Positions 8,559 through 17,361 of a DNA stretch of 54,612 nucleotides are shown here, piece after piece (the stretch's first letter is position 1; every line of letters starts with the position of its first letter). The position numbers and the translations under genes are program-made. The stretch is from Flavobacteriaceae bacterium UBA1682 (GTDB lineage: Bacteria > Bacteroidota > Bacteroidia > Flavobacteriales > Flavobacteriaceae). The notes under the pieces are model-generated. The model ran no database searches. It saw nothing but the letters and a program-made list of their open reading frames with translations, and was not told the origin of the DNA. The DNA lies in the NCBI GenBank assembly GCA_002320285.1, contig DCKE01000021.1, positions 1 to 54,612 of the forward strand, read 5' to 3'.

Positions 8559-9233
8559 TTAACTTGACCCAACGGTTAGTAAGTTTTCACTTTCAAATAC
8601 ATCTTGAGGGGCTATCACCGGTTCGTCAAATGGGATGTTGTTTCCGTAGCGCTCTTTCAGTTTTTTCTGAACTTCGGGATCAGTCAGGTCAAAATCCTTT
8701 AATGTTTTAAGCTGTCCCAATTCAACCTTCGTGGTATTTTGATACATTTTCCAAACCAATTCCGAGCAATAAATTTTATCATCCGACCATTCAAAAGCCC
8801 AATCATAGTGCTTCCCTTGCCAAGCTTCCCCTATATTTCTCATTTGTTTCAACACAGCAGGCGTCAGAATTTCTTCTGCCTGTTTAAGGCGTTTGACCAC
8901 ATAATGTTCCTCTACTCCTCTAGCAATCCACTCCTTCAGTGGGGTGCGTTGCACTTGATCACCGGCCTCAAAAACAAAATAATCCGCACCGTCTAAAAAG
9001 ATAATGCCGCAGTGAGAATACTTCGAGTTGGTAGCTATTTGTATGGCTTTACTCTGTGAAGAGCGCGAAGTTTGAAAGATGACATCTCCATTTTGCCAAG
9101 GTTCTACACTGCCCACTACTCGAGCTATCTGATTTATCTCGGGATGATCACTAAGGTTGTTTTTTTGCTTATCCTTGCAACTGCTCGCTAAAACGATCAG
9201 TAGCAGTACTCCCATTATATTCCATTTTTTCAT
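8559..9233 (-). CDS. YiiX/YebB-like NlpC/P60-superfamily cysteine hydrolase lipoprotein
   Basis: 224-residue lipoprotein (lipobox ASSC, Cys19) with the circularly permuted NlpC/P60 (papain-like) fold of the YiiX family. The proposed catalytic His lies in KYSHCGIIF (His74) and the nucleophilic Cys in KIYCSELVWKMY (Cys156), the His-before-Cys order expected of the permuted group. The motif GKHYDWAFEWSDDKIYC is characteristic. Family members cleave peptide, amide or lipid bonds; the substrate here is unknown, though the position on a lipid anchor points to the cell envelope. A matching -7 element TAAATTTG lies at 9291-9298 on the minus strand, about 58 bp before the start. It stands alone, between the barrel gene and a divergent DUF6642-like gene. 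Confidence 0.85.
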   Translation of the reverse strand: MKKWNIMGVLLLIVLASSCKDKQKNNLSDHPEINQIARVVGSVEPWQNGDVIFQTSRSSQSKAIQIATNSKYSHCGIIFLDGADYFVFEAGDQVQRTPLKEWIARGVEEHYVVKRLKQAEEILTPAVLKQMRNIGEAWQGKHYDWAFEWSDDKIYCSELVWKMYQNTTKVELGQLKTLKDFDLTDPEVQKKLKERYGNNIPFDEPVIAPQDVFESENLLTVGSS

Positions 9234-9290
9234 CCTGGTTATTTTATTATTTAGATTACAATACAGCGTAAATACCCATCTGTTTCATCA

Positions 9291-9298
9291 CAAATTTA
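9291..9298 (-). promoter_or_regulatory. -7 promoter element for the YiiX-like gene
   Basis: The minus strand reads TAAATTTG, an exact TAnnTTTG match, placing the transcript start near 9285 and leaving a leader of about 52 bases. Confidence 0.45.
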
Positions 9299-9621
9299 AT
9301 CAATACCAATCAGTATACACCTAAGATAATCAGCGTAATACACCCCACAAAGCAACTGCCACTTATCTGATTCTCAACAGTTAGACCTTAACTATTATTT
9401 ATCTCTAATTAAAAAAGCCAATTGGTATTGACTAAACATCAATACTACTACTTTATTACAAATATGCTAGTTAAAAAAAAAACCAAAAAGTAATAAATAT
9501 CCTTTTTTGCTTTTATATAGTATCTCAATACGCTTATGATGACGATGATGTTTAGTCAAGAACTCGACCGCATCGTCCTTTTCAACGATCAGTTCTTTCG
9601 ACTCGTTAAATAATTTTACAG

Positions 9622-9629
9622 TACTTTTG
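9622..9629 (+). promoter_or_regulatory. -7 promoter element for the DUF6642-like gene
   Basis: TACTTTTG is an exact TAnnTTTG match, ending 23 bases before the ATG at 9653. It overlaps the alternative GTG start at 9629 and therefore argues against it. Confidence 0.65.
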
Positions 9630-9652
9630 TGTGTAGAACGATAAAAGTAAGC

Positions 9653-10219
9653 ATGTATTTACCCAACGAAAATTCCCATTTATTCTGTCTCGAAGCAGTT
9701 TCTGATGTTGAGGACGAAAGAGACAGTGCCGTATTTCCTTTTTTGGAACATCTCGCTTTGCGATACGGTATTACTAATGTTTATAAATCTTGTGATAGTA
9801 TTGAGGGGTTTGAGGAAAGTTTAAATGTATTACTTTATGAAGATCGCAATTTTAAAGATTATGAAATTCTCTATTTTGTTTTTAAAGGAGCTGAGAACGT
9901 CATTGAAATCGATCGTTATACGTACTCCTTAGAGGAAATAGCCGAGGTATTTGAAGGTAAATTGACCGATAAAATCATTCATTTTGCCAATAGCAAAACA
10001 CTGAATATCGATACGGAAACGGCCCAGTATTTTCTAAATCTTACCGGCGCTAAGGCCTTGTCCGGCTATAGTATTCCCAGTCTGATATCCAGCGGTTTAT
10101 TAGATACCGCATTTTTTGGATTGTATCAAGAAATCGATGAAGTAACAGAGTTGGTGGAAACCTTGTTTGACACTCATTATAATCTGTGCAAATCCTTGGG
10201 ATTTGAGCTGCATTATTAA
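9653..10219 (+). CDS. DUF6642-like protein of unknown function
   Basis: 188-residue soluble protein without signal peptide or membrane segments. It resembles the DUF6642 family by the run FCLEAVSDVEDERDSAVFPF near the start, LLYEDRNFKDYEILYFVFKG in the middle and AQYFLNLTGAKALSGYS near residue 130; this assignment is from memory of the family. It is acidic. The biochemical role is unknown. The fold looks alpha/beta, with alternating hydrophobic strands such as EILYFVFKG and DKIIHFANS, which would fit a nucleotide-binding or CHAT/caspase-like core, but no catalytic dyad is clear. The ATG at 9653 is used because the GTG at 9629 falls inside the promoter element. It appears monocistronic. Confidence 0.65.
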   Translation: MYLPNENSHLFCLEAVSDVEDERDSAVFPFLEHLALRYGITNVYKSCDSIEGFEESLNVLLYEDRNFKDYEILYFVFKGAENVIEIDRYTYSLEEIAEVFEGKLTDKIIHFANSKTLNIDTETAQYFLNLTGAKALSGYSIPSLISSGLLDTAFFGLYQEIDEVTELVETLFDTHYNLCKSLGFELHY

Positions 10220-10654
10220 GCAATGTTCCAGAATATTGGCGCAAAAATCAACTGTACTCCTCGTTCCAAAAAAGCTTTTTTCACTTGCTTTTGTGCGGTT
10301 CTTACGGTGTTACTTCCTCAGTCTATATCCTCTTCCTACCTTCAAAAATCCAACAGCGAATACGGCACTGAAAATGAATTATTTGCCCTTCCCGCGCGTA
10401 GATTGTTGACCATTTCCACAGTATGTAGTCATTTACCACTTTAAAAACACCTGTAATGCAGTAAAATGGCACGGCATAGTAATTGGATACTACATTCAGC
10501 AATATCTTCTTATTATGCTTTCATTTTTAACTGACTTAGGTTTAAACTATTTTTTTAGTTGAATCGAAGTTTTAAAGCAGTTAATCAAGGCAGTGGAAAG
10601 CGTTTAAATAGTAAGCGGATCGCAAAAAACTCAATACAAATTATAAGCCTTACC
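10220..10654 (+). other. 435 bp intergenic region before the HAS-like glycosyltransferase
   Basis: Two overlapping frames stay open here on the plus strand (to 10409 and to 10444), but they exclude each other, have no family likeness and no promoter element. The stretch 10500-10560 is AT-rich and probably holds the promoter of the glycosyltransferase gene (TATTTTTTTAG is a loose -7 match near 10548). No gene is supported. Confidence 0.45.
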
Positions 10655-12112
10655 ATGATGAATCAAAACAATCAAAATACTCATGCTACAGAAAGCACCG
10701 CACCGTTTTCTAGCTCACTCAAAATACCACATTATCAACCAAAAGTGGTGAAAACCGCGGTTCCAACTCCACTAGCGGGAAAGGACTATTTGATTTTAAT
10801 CGGTACTTTTTTGTTGTTATTTGGAGCTATTTTCTTAGTGTATGAATTACAGCCCAACTTTCAGCAAATCCATTTGGAACGCATGAAAACCGTTTGGGGT
10901 CCTATACTAATGACTGTAACCGTTTGTTTACTGGCCAGCCAAATAGCCTTTTTGCTGTATATCTTTTATTTATATACCCGTTATAAAGCAGTTCCCTCTG
11001 TAACTGATGAGCTGTTGCCGACATGTACAATAATTGTACCGGCTTATAATGAAGGTAAATTGGTGTTGGAAACCTTGAGAAGTCTTGCCGCAAGTAATTA
11101 TCCCAGTGAAAAAATACAATTGATCTCCATCGATGACGGAAGCAAGGACGATACATGGGAATGGATGCTTCGAGCAAAAAGTGAATTGGGAGACCGCGTA
11201 TCGATATATCAACAACCTAAAAACTTAGGAAAAAGACATGCCTTATACCGTGGGTTCAAACTGGGTACCAGTGAAGTATTCGTTACGGTAGATAGTGATT
11301 CGATAGTTAAACCGGATACGTTACGAAATTTGGTTAGCCCATTTGTAACCAATGAACAATGTGGTGCAGTCGGTGGTAATGTACGTGTATTGAACAATAA
11401 AAAAGCGATAATACCAAGAATGCTAAACGTGAGTTTTGTGTTTAGTTTTGAATTTATCCGATCGGCTCAAAGCGTGTTGGGGACTGTTTTATGTACTCCC
11501 GGAGCTTTAGCCGCCTACCGCAAAGATGCTGTGATGAATTGTTTGGAAGATTGGATGAATCAAACTTTTATGGGACAACCCACAGATATAGGGGAAGACA
11601 GAGCCATGACCAACATGATTTTAAAACAGGGATATAAGGTCTTGTTTCAACGAGATGCCTTGGTACTTACGAATATACCAGAAAACTATACCAGTCTGTA
11701 TAAAATGTTTATTCGTTGGGAACGCAGTAATGTGCGCGAAAACATCATGATGAGTAAGTTTGCTTTTAAAAACTTTAGAAAAGGTCCAAAAACCGGTTCT
11801 AGAATTTTATTAATCAATCAATGGATTAAAGTGATTATGGCATATCCGATGATTTTGTTAATGTTGTTTTTTGTGTTTACGCATCCTATTTTGTTTTTGA
11901 GTTCAGCCTTGTTGAGTATCTTTATATTCTCCAGTGTTCAAGTGATCTTTTATTCCAAACGATATACGATTATAGAATCATTTTGGGTGTATCCTTATAG
12001 CATATTTTATACGTTTACCCTGTTTTGGATCACTCCTTATGCTATAGCCACAGCCAATCGCAGAGGTTGGTTGACCCGTGGACTACCCAAAACAGAGACG
12101 ACCGTGTTATAA
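10655..12112 (+). CDS. Membrane glycosyltransferase family 2, hyaluronan/chitin-synthase-like
   Basis: 485-residue processive-type glycosyltransferase. Two N-terminal membrane helices (about 44-63 and 85-107) precede a cytosolic GT2 domain with TIIVPAYNEG (about 125-134), the nucleotide-sugar aspartates ISIDDGS (160-162), the metal-binding VTVDSDS (213-215), the catalytic GEDR (313-316) and the acceptor motif IRWERS (RW at 354-355). Three hydrophobic segments follow to the C-terminus. This order matches hyaluronan, chitin-oligosaccharide and poly-GlcNAc synthases, so it probably polymerises a sugar and extrudes it through the membrane. The product cannot be named. ATG 10655 (or 10658) is preferred to an upstream TTG because it precedes a plausible cytosolic tail. 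No deacetylase or accessory gene adjoins it. A terminator follows. Confidence 0.85.
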   Translation: MMNQNNQNTHATESTAPFSSSLKIPHYQPKVVKTAVPTPLAGKDYLILIGTFLLLFGAIFLVYELQPNFQQIHLERMKTVWGPILMTVTVCLLASQIAFLLYIFYLYTRYKAVPSVTDELLPTCTIIVPAYNEGKLVLETLRSLAASNYPSEKIQLISIDDGSKDDTWEWMLRAKSELGDRVSIYQQPKNLGKRHALYRGFKLGTSEVFVTVDSDSIVKPDTLRNLVSPFVTNEQCGAVGGNVRVLNNKKAIIPRMLNVSFVFSFEFIRSAQSVLGTVLCTPGALAAYRKDAVMNCLEDWMNQTFMGQPTDIGEDRAMTNMILKQGYKVLFQRDALVLTNIPENYTSLYKMFIRWERSNVRENIMMSKFAFKNFRKGPKTGSRILLINQWIKVIMAYPMILLMLFFVFTHPILFLSSALLSIFIFSSVQVIFYSKRYTIIESFWVYPYSIFYTFTLFWITPYAIATANRRGWLTRGLPKTETTVL

Positions 12113-12494
12113 AACAGTACCCTTTATAAATCATAAAAAGCTCAAGCTCAAGCGCCAGTTGGCCACTAGCTTGAGCTTTTGCTTTTTTATAAGTTTATTG
12201 TTAGGAACATACGATTCCGGTCTTCTCCTAGTACTATGGATTTCTCAACGACAGATCCATTTAACATCCTTGACTAATCGGTTCCACAATTAATACGCTG
12301 TAAATTTTTAAAAATTTAGATCACAATACATCCTTTCTCTATTAAAGCTATGTAACCACTGCTTCATTTCGAAAGAACCTCAAAAATAAGCACATTGGCA
12401 TACTTTATGTATTTAACCTAATATCAAACAATTAATATAATTATTTGATTCAAATAAATGCTTAAATAGATTTTATCAACTAAATTCAAAAAAT
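12113..12494. other. 382 bp intergenic region
   Basis: Holds the terminator at 12136-12190; the rest (12191-12494) is AT-rich with no recognised gene or exact -7 element, and probably contains the promoter of the DUF1090-like gene. Confidence 0.5.
12136..12190 (+). terminator. Intrinsic terminator of the HAS-like gene
   Basis: AAAAGCTCAAGCT (12136-12148) pairs with AGCTTGAGCTTTT (12168-12180), a 13 bp stem, followed by GCTTTTTT. Confidence 0.85.
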
Positions 12495-12893
12495 ATGATT
12501 GTACAGCTTAGAGGTGTTTTTATTTTATTTTTTGCTTTTACTATCAGTGGGTTTGCCCAAAGTAACTGCAGAGAGTTAAGAGGTTGCGAACGCAAAATAT
12601 GTGAGTTGAAAACCAAATTAACTGAAGCAAAACAATACGGTAGAACGGAACAAATTCGCGGTTTGGAAAAGGCGATTACAGAAGTCGAAAGCAAATGCTA
12701 TTCGGGTAAGGGAACCTATGCCTCAGAGTTGGAAAAGAAAATTCAGTCTAAAGAGAAAAAAGTTCAGGAACGCACTATCGAATTAAACCAGGCCATACAG
12801 GAAAGACAAAAAAGCGAAAAGATTGAGAAGAAAAGAAAAAAACTTGCTGAGGCTCAATACGAATTAGACCTGCTCAAGAAAAACAATTTATAA
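12495..12893 (+). CDS. Secreted DUF1090-like (YqjC-type) coiled-coil protein
   Basis: 132-residue protein with a signal peptide ending ...TISGFAQ (about residue 21) and a mature part dominated by charged helices. The order CRELRGCERKICELKTKLTEA, then IRGLEKAITEVESKC, then a long Lys/Glu/Gln coiled coil ending KLAEAQYELDLLKKN matches DUF1090 (E. coli YqjC-like), including the paired cysteines and the 'GLEKAxxEVxxxC' motif. The family is periplasmic and poorly understood; it is best known from Proteobacteria. It stands alone and converges with the AraC pair, with a shared hairpin between them. Confidence 0.75.
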   Translation: MIVQLRGVFILFFAFTISGFAQSNCRELRGCERKICELKTKLTEAKQYGRTEQIRGLEKAITEVESKCYSGKGTYASELEKKIQSKEKKVQERTIELNQAIQERQKSEKIEKKRKKLAEAQYELDLLKKNNL

Positions 12894-12895
12894 AT

Positions 12896-12932
12896 TTTAG
12901 GCAGGAGATTACAAACTGATCTCCTGCCTAAA
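12896..12932. terminator. Bidirectional hairpin between convergent genes
   Basis: TTTAGGCAGGAGAT (12896-12909) pairs perfectly with ATCTCCTGCCTAAA (12919-12932) around a 9-base loop. It sits between the DUF1090-like stop at 12893 and the AraC stop at 12946. T-runs are short on both sides, so termination rests on the strong stem. Confidence 0.7.
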
Positions 12933-12945
12933 GATGATAATTATC

Positions 12946-13935
12946 TTAAAGTAATTCCGTCGGAAGTACTCCGAAATGCTTTTTATAGTTTCTAGAAAAG
13001 TAATCCACATTGACATACCCCAGTGCAAACGCAATTTCATTAATGCTTTTGTAATCACCCGACTCCACCATAACTCGAGCCAATACCATTTTTTCATTTC
13101 TAAAGAAATTTACTGGTGTGGTATTATAGATCTGTTTATACAGTCGTCGGTATTTAGATACCGACATATGAGCCACTTGTACCAAAGCTTCGAGTCCTAA
13201 AAACGGTATGGTCAAATCCGACAATAAATATTCATGACTCTTGATTACTGCCATGCGATCTCGTTCGGTAATAACATTGCTCTCAATACTTAAAGAGCTT
13301 TGTCGTTCTAGAAAATTAGCTAGCAAATTGTATGTGACACCTGTCAATAATAGTTCGTAATGAGGACTGTCAATCCGCTGTTTTTTCAGTTCATATAGCA
13401 GTGCCTTACTCTTACTGTCGATAGATCCGTAGAAAAACTTTTTCTGATTGGTTAGAATTTCCATGAATTTATCATCCAAATTGCGTTGCTTTAATGAGGA
13501 TAGCACAAAGGATTTACTGATTAGTATTCTCATTGAAAATTCTCTTTTATAGGCCTTAGACATATAAGAACTTTTTTGTTTACTGTCTAAAATTGCGAAA
13601 TCCAATAGGGAGTTATCGCCTACCTTGTGTTTGATATTTTCAACTATATGAATGTTGTTGTAATCGGACAGGTCATAATACAAAACCCAGAAATCCTCTT
13701 CAACGGGTTCTCGTGTAAAAAGGACCGATTGACTGAGTACCAAATCAAACAAAACCACATGCAATTCCGGTAAGATCTGATGCGTCAAGACCAAACCTTC
13801 GCCCAGCGATTTGGATAAGTGCATCAGGTTGTTGTGTTCAATTTCTCCACCCATACTGATTGCCAATTCCTTTAGCCATTGGGAACTTAGAGAATACGTA
13901 TGATCTACTTTCACAAAGGACTTCGGTTTTTTCAT
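12946..13935 (-). CDS. AraC-family transcriptional regulator, second of a tandem pair
   Basis: 329-residue regulator. The C-terminal 85 residues carry the two AraC-type helix-turn-helix units: the first around LVQVAHMSVSKYRRLYKQIY and the second around INEIAFALGYVNVDYFSRNYKKHFG, ending at the usual 'FGVLPTELL'. The first 240 residues are a ligand or partner domain that I do not recognise, unlike the common cupin type. Its ATG (13933-13935) overlaps the TGA of the upstream regulator (13932-13934), so translation is probably coupled. It is clearly paralogous to that neighbour: same length, same layout and similar HTH sequence. Target genes are unknown. Confidence 0.9.
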   Translation of the reverse strand: MKKPKSFVKVDHTYSLSSQWLKELAISMGGEIEHNNLMHLSKSLGEGLVLTHQILPELHVVLFDLVLSQSVLFTREPVEEDFWVLYYDLSDYNNIHIVENIKHKVGDNSLLDFAILDSKQKSSYMSKAYKREFSMRILISKSFVLSSLKQRNLDDKFMEILTNQKKFFYGSIDSKSKALLYELKKQRIDSPHYELLLTGVTYNLLANFLERQSSLSIESNVITERDRMAVIKSHEYLLSDLTIPFLGLEALVQVAHMSVSKYRRLYKQIYNTTPVNFFRNEKMVLARVMVESGDYKSINEIAFALGYVNVDYFSRNYKKHFGVLPTELL

Positions 13936-14915
13936 AGCAGCAATTTTTGATATTCTTTAGGGAAAAGCCCATAATTTTCTTTAAAACATTTGGCAAAGTA
14001 AGAGGTGCTGCAATAATTTAACTGATCTACCACTTCATTAATTGTAAACTGCCTAGATTCAAGCAATTCTTTACCTCTATGTATTTTGTTGCGATTGAAA
14101 TACGAGGCTGGAGTAGTACCCGTAATTTTAAAGAACAATTTTTTATACTTTGAAGCAGACATCGCTATATTGGACGATAAGGAATCAATGCCTGGAAATC
14201 CGCCCTCTAAACTATCGTTTAAGTGTGATTTTGACTTTAATATGTTTTCGAAATCCTCTTTGGTAACCTTACCAATAACTATCTTTTTTAAATCTAATTC
14301 CAGGAAATACCGATAAATCAAGCGGTAGACTACGCTTTTAAAATGCAAATCAAAGAAGGGACTGTCATACGGTATTTTTCGAAAGTTTGTAATTATTTCT
14401 AAACTTTCATTACTGATACGATCCATACGAACGATCGTATTCTTTTTTTCATTAAAAATTTTTTCGGTATGGTTGTTCCATACCCCTTTTTTTATAAAAG
14501 CCTCTTTTAAAGCCTCTTTTTCAACAAAAATACCTATTGAATATATATTGGTTCCCTTCTTGACCGTATAGTCATTTTGCAAAGCAACATCATTAATACA
14601 CATATTATTTGTCCAATTATCAATTGTTCGAAGGGAGTTATTCAGGTTGAATGAAACTTCACAATCGGTAATTATAAAGGAAATATTGACGTATCTGCTG
14701 TCAGTACTTTCGTAACTAATAAAGGCATCCTCTTTATAATGTACGTCCGCTAATAAGGCCGAAAATGGTGCTGCTCCCTCTAAGGTATAATGTGAGCCGT
14801 TGTAGAAAGGAGTATCCCCTTTTACAAAATTGCCTTCAAGATTACCTCCCATCGCCTTAGCTACCATATCGATAATCAGCTGGCCTGGACTATATGAATG
14901 TGGAAATATTTTCAA
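13932..14915 (-). CDS. AraC-family transcriptional regulator, first of a tandem pair
   Basis: 327-residue regulator paralogous to the gene it overlaps by 4 bp. The HTH region is at the C-terminus (around LSSNIAMSASKYKKLFFKIT and INEVVDQLNYCSTSYFAKCFKENYG). Both proteins open with a short segment 'G(Q/K)LI..A.AMGGNLEGN' / 'LAISMGGEIEHN', a shared feature of an otherwise unrecognised N-terminal domain. Two related regulators made from one transcript could form a heterodimer or divide targets; this is inference. The 479 bp upstream contain no exact TAnnTTTG element on the minus strand. The closest upstream gene on the same strand is the end of the T9SS locus, separated by terminators. Confidence 0.9.
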   Translation of the reverse strand: MKIFPHSYSPGQLIIDMVAKAMGGNLEGNFVKGDTPFYNGSHYTLEGAAPFSALLADVHYKEDAFISYESTDSRYVNISFIITDCEVSFNLNNSLRTIDNWTNNMCINDVALQNDYTVKKGTNIYSIGIFVEKEALKEAFIKKGVWNNHTEKIFNEKKNTIVRMDRISNESLEIITNFRKIPYDSPFFDLHFKSVVYRLIYRYFLELDLKKIVIGKVTKEDFENILKSKSHLNDSLEGGFPGIDSLSSNIAMSASKYKKLFFKITGTTPASYFNRNKIHRGKELLESRQFTINEVVDQLNYCSTSYFAKCFKENYGLFPKEYQKLLL

Positions 14916-15144
14916 TTTTTAAGACTTTTAGGAACTAAATTATTAATAAAATTACAAAATAAAAAAATTACTTAAAAAAATTTGTCCAAAAAACAGAGTC
15001 TAATTGTTTGGTTAATTATATTTCATTCGGTTTTATTGATCAAAATTCGCTATAATATTTATGAAGCACCGTATTCTTTTAAATAAACTAAAAATATCTC
15101 TTAAAAATTATAAGCGGAAACGATTGATCCTGCTATAAAATACA

Positions 15145-15182
15145 AAAGAGACCATCTTTAAAAGACGGCCTCTTTCTTTTTT
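15145..15182 (-). terminator. Hairpin with flanking T-runs beyond the T9SS locus
   Basis: Bases 15145-15159 and 15161-15175 are near-complementary 15-base arms; the two imperfect positions are G-U pairs on the minus strand but mismatches on the plus strand. On the minus strand TTTTGTATTTT follows, so it fits a terminator for the locus ending at 15395. Confidence 0.6.
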
Positions 15183-15315
15183 AAAACAACACTATTTACA
15201 ACTTGTATTTTTTAAGCTTGTTTATCTAATCAACTGCATGCATTGCGAACTTCTTTTTTTCCCTAAGTTCACTGAAAGGTTCAATATAAAACTCGTATTT
15301 CAGTTCAAGAGTTAC

Positions 15316-15354
15316 GGGAGTTTAAAGAACTAATCACCATTCTTTAAAACTCCC
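15316..15354 (-). terminator. Hairpin just after the OmpA-type gene
   Basis: GGGAGTTTAAAGAA (15316-15329) pairs with TTCTTTAAAACTCCC (15340-15354) with one bulged base. It lies 41 bases beyond the stop at 15395 but lacks a T-run; it may protect the 3' end or cause partial termination. Confidence 0.5.
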
Positions 15355-15394
15355 TCCCCCTTTATAATGCATCAGACAATGCTCTTGTTAATTG

Positions 15395-17350
15395 TTATAA
15401 GTCGAGAACTATAAATTCACTTCTACGGTTTTCTTGATGTTCTTCTTCAGAACATTTGACACCGTTTTTACATCTATTAATCAGCTGCGACTCACCGTAT
15501 CCTCTACCAGTAACGCGTTTTTTCGCAATACCTTGATCAATGATCCATTGTACTGTTGATTTAGCTCTACGATCCGATAAGCTCATGTTGTAAGCATCTT
15601 TACCTCGACTATCTGTATGCGATCTGACATCGATTTTCATTTCAGGATATTCGAGTAATACTTCGACAATTTTAGCCAATTCTAAGGCTGCATCTGGTCG
15701 TATATTTGACTTGTCGAAATCAAAGAAAATTGGTTCCATTTTCAATACTTTAAACAAATCGTCCCCTTTTTTAACTTCAATTCTATTTTTCTCTAGACCG
15801 AAGTCAACCAAGGTTTCCCCGTTTTCCATCGGTAATTTTAAAGCGATTTCTGCCGTATTAAATCCGTCAAGACTGGCATTAATCCTAATTCGATCTCCAC
15901 AGTTTAAAGCGTCAAAACGATACAATCCATTTACATCCGACACGGTTTCAGCTAATGCTGTAAAATCGCCATCCATTAAAATCAGGTTGGCTCCTGCCAA
16001 AGGTTCGTTGGTGCGTTTGTCATAAACCATACCGTGAACATTTTGTAAACACTTTAGGTTTAGTCTTCTCGTCTCTAAAAACGAGTAGATATCATCATTC
16101 CCAATTCCGTTATCTCGATTGGAACTCAAGAAACCTTTACGCGTTTCGAAATCGATGTAATACGCAAAATCATCTAGTGGACTGTTTGCAGGAGCTCCTA
16201 AGTTTTGAACTTCCGAAAAACTTCCATCTTCTCGAATTTCAGCTACATAGATATCCATACCTCCCAATCCCGGACGTCCATCTGTCGAAAAATACAGTTC
16301 ATTATCAGGCGTAATAAAAGGAAAAGTCTCTCTTCCTTCGGTATTAATCACATTCCCTAAATTGATGGGTTCACCGAAACTTCCTCCTTTGAGAATGGCA
16401 ACTTTATATAGATCTGACTGACCGCTACCGCCTTGTCTATCAGAAGCAAAATACATCCAATTTCCATCTGCTGACAAAGCTGGATGTGCTGTACTAAATT
16501 GATCTGAGTTAAAGGGCAAGGCCTCCACATCGGACCATTTTCCATCTTTTAAAGTCGCTTTATAGATTTTTAGAAGCGTAGTTTGCTTTGAATCCTTACC
16601 GCGTTTACCATTTATAAAATTATTTCGCGTAAAGTACATGGTGTTTCCATCACTACTAAATACCGGTGTGGATTCATTGAACTTACTGCGCACCTCTTTA
16701 GCAAAGGGTTTCGCTTCCCCTATACTGCCGTCTGACTCGATACTTGCCGTATACAAATTAGTAAACGAAGCACCAGTCCAGCTGTGTATTTTTTTAGAAA
16801 TACTACCCGTATCCCGTGCTGTAGTAAATATCAATTGGTCTTTATAAACCGTTGAACCATAGTCTGAATAGATACTGTTCATATCCAGATTCTTGATATT
16901 GTAACGTCCTGAATTGGCTTTGATTTCAGCCAAATAGTCTTTGTGTTCTGAGAATAGGACCCCACGACTATCTTCCGCCTCTTGGATTCTAAATTTCTCT
17001 AAATACGCATCGGAATCACCATACATTCCAACGGCTTTTAGCGTTTGAGCATAACGGTAATAGTATTCTGAAGTCATCGGTTTATCGCCCAATTGTTCAA
17101 ACATTTTTGCATACCATTTATTTGCTTCCACCAATTTCCCATTGAAATAGTACGAATCCGCTAAGTTACGAGACAAATTTGCCGACTCATATCCCTTTGA
17201 AGCGATGCGTTCGTAGATTTTTATCGCTTCGATATAAGCGTAATTCTCTACATTTTTATCTCCCCGTTTTTCTTGATTTACCTGTGCTTGAACTCCAAGA
17301 CTCATCAGTAAAAATCCAAAAACACCTATTTTATATAATTTTTTTATCAT
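15395..17350 (-). CDS. OmpA-family protein, PorE-like, of a T9SS locus
   Basis: 651-residue envelope protein. In order: signal peptide ending ...GVQAQ (about 23), tetratricopeptide-like repeats (about 35-145), PD40/WD40-like beta-propeller repeats with 'ADGNWMYFASDRQGGSGQSDLY' type blades (about 180-430), a carboxypeptidase-regulatory-like domain (about 445-520) and an OmpA peptidoglycan-binding domain (about 540-651) with FFDFDKSNIRPDA and the diagnostic RSHTDSRGKDAYN...LSDRRA. This TPR-propeller-CRD-OmpA order is that of PorE, a T9SS-associated periplasmic/outer-membrane protein that anchors the machine to peptidoglycan. It starts 11 bp after the PorP/SprF stop, so it is co-transcribed. It may serve this locus only, not the core secretion system. 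Confidence 0.9.
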   Translation of the reverse strand: MIKKLYKIGVFGFLLMSLGVQAQVNQEKRGDKNVENYAYIEAIKIYERIASKGYESANLSRNLADSYYFNGKLVEANKWYAKMFEQLGDKPMTSEYYYRYAQTLKAVGMYGDSDAYLEKFRIQEAEDSRGVLFSEHKDYLAEIKANSGRYNIKNLDMNSIYSDYGSTVYKDQLIFTTARDTGSISKKIHSWTGASFTNLYTASIESDGSIGEAKPFAKEVRSKFNESTPVFSSDGNTMYFTRNNFINGKRGKDSKQTTLLKIYKATLKDGKWSDVEALPFNSDQFSTAHPALSADGNWMYFASDRQGGSGQSDLYKVAILKGGSFGEPINLGNVINTEGRETFPFITPDNELYFSTDGRPGLGGMDIYVAEIREDGSFSEVQNLGAPANSPLDDFAYYIDFETRKGFLSSNRDNGIGNDDIYSFLETRRLNLKCLQNVHGMVYDKRTNEPLAGANLILMDGDFTALAETVSDVNGLYRFDALNCGDRIRINASLDGFNTAEIALKLPMENGETLVDFGLEKNRIEVKKGDDLFKVLKMEPIFFDFDKSNIRPDAALELAKIVEVLLEYPEMKIDVRSHTDSRGKDAYNMSLSDRRAKSTVQWIIDQGIAKKRVTGRGYGESQLINRCKNGVKCSEEEHQENRRSEFIVLDL

Positions 17351-17361
17351 AGTGCGTTCAA

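Larger units (their letters stand above)
9234..9652. other. 419 bp divergent intergenic region
   Basis: The region holds the two outward promoters at 9291-9298 and 9622-9629. A 25-codon ORF (9536-9613, plus strand, MMTMMFSQELDRIVLFNDQF...) lies between them, but it has no clear promoter and is short enough to be chance. Otherwise it is AT-rich sequence with nothing recognised. Confidence 0.5.
14916..15394. other. 479 bp intergenic region downstream of the T9SS locus
   Basis: Holds two hairpins that end the T9SS transcript (15316-15354 and 15145-15175). The part 14916-15120 is very AT-rich and presumably holds the promoter for the AraC pair, though no consensus element is visible. No gene is supported. 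Confidence 0.5.

Noticed and set aside
9536..9613. 25-codon ORF starting with clustered ATG codons
   Set aside because: Too short, no -7 element before it, and no known relative.
10167..10444. Two overlapping plus-strand frames between the DUF6642-like and HAS-like genes
   Set aside because: They exclude each other, one begins inside the upstream gene, and neither has a signal, motif or exact promoter element.
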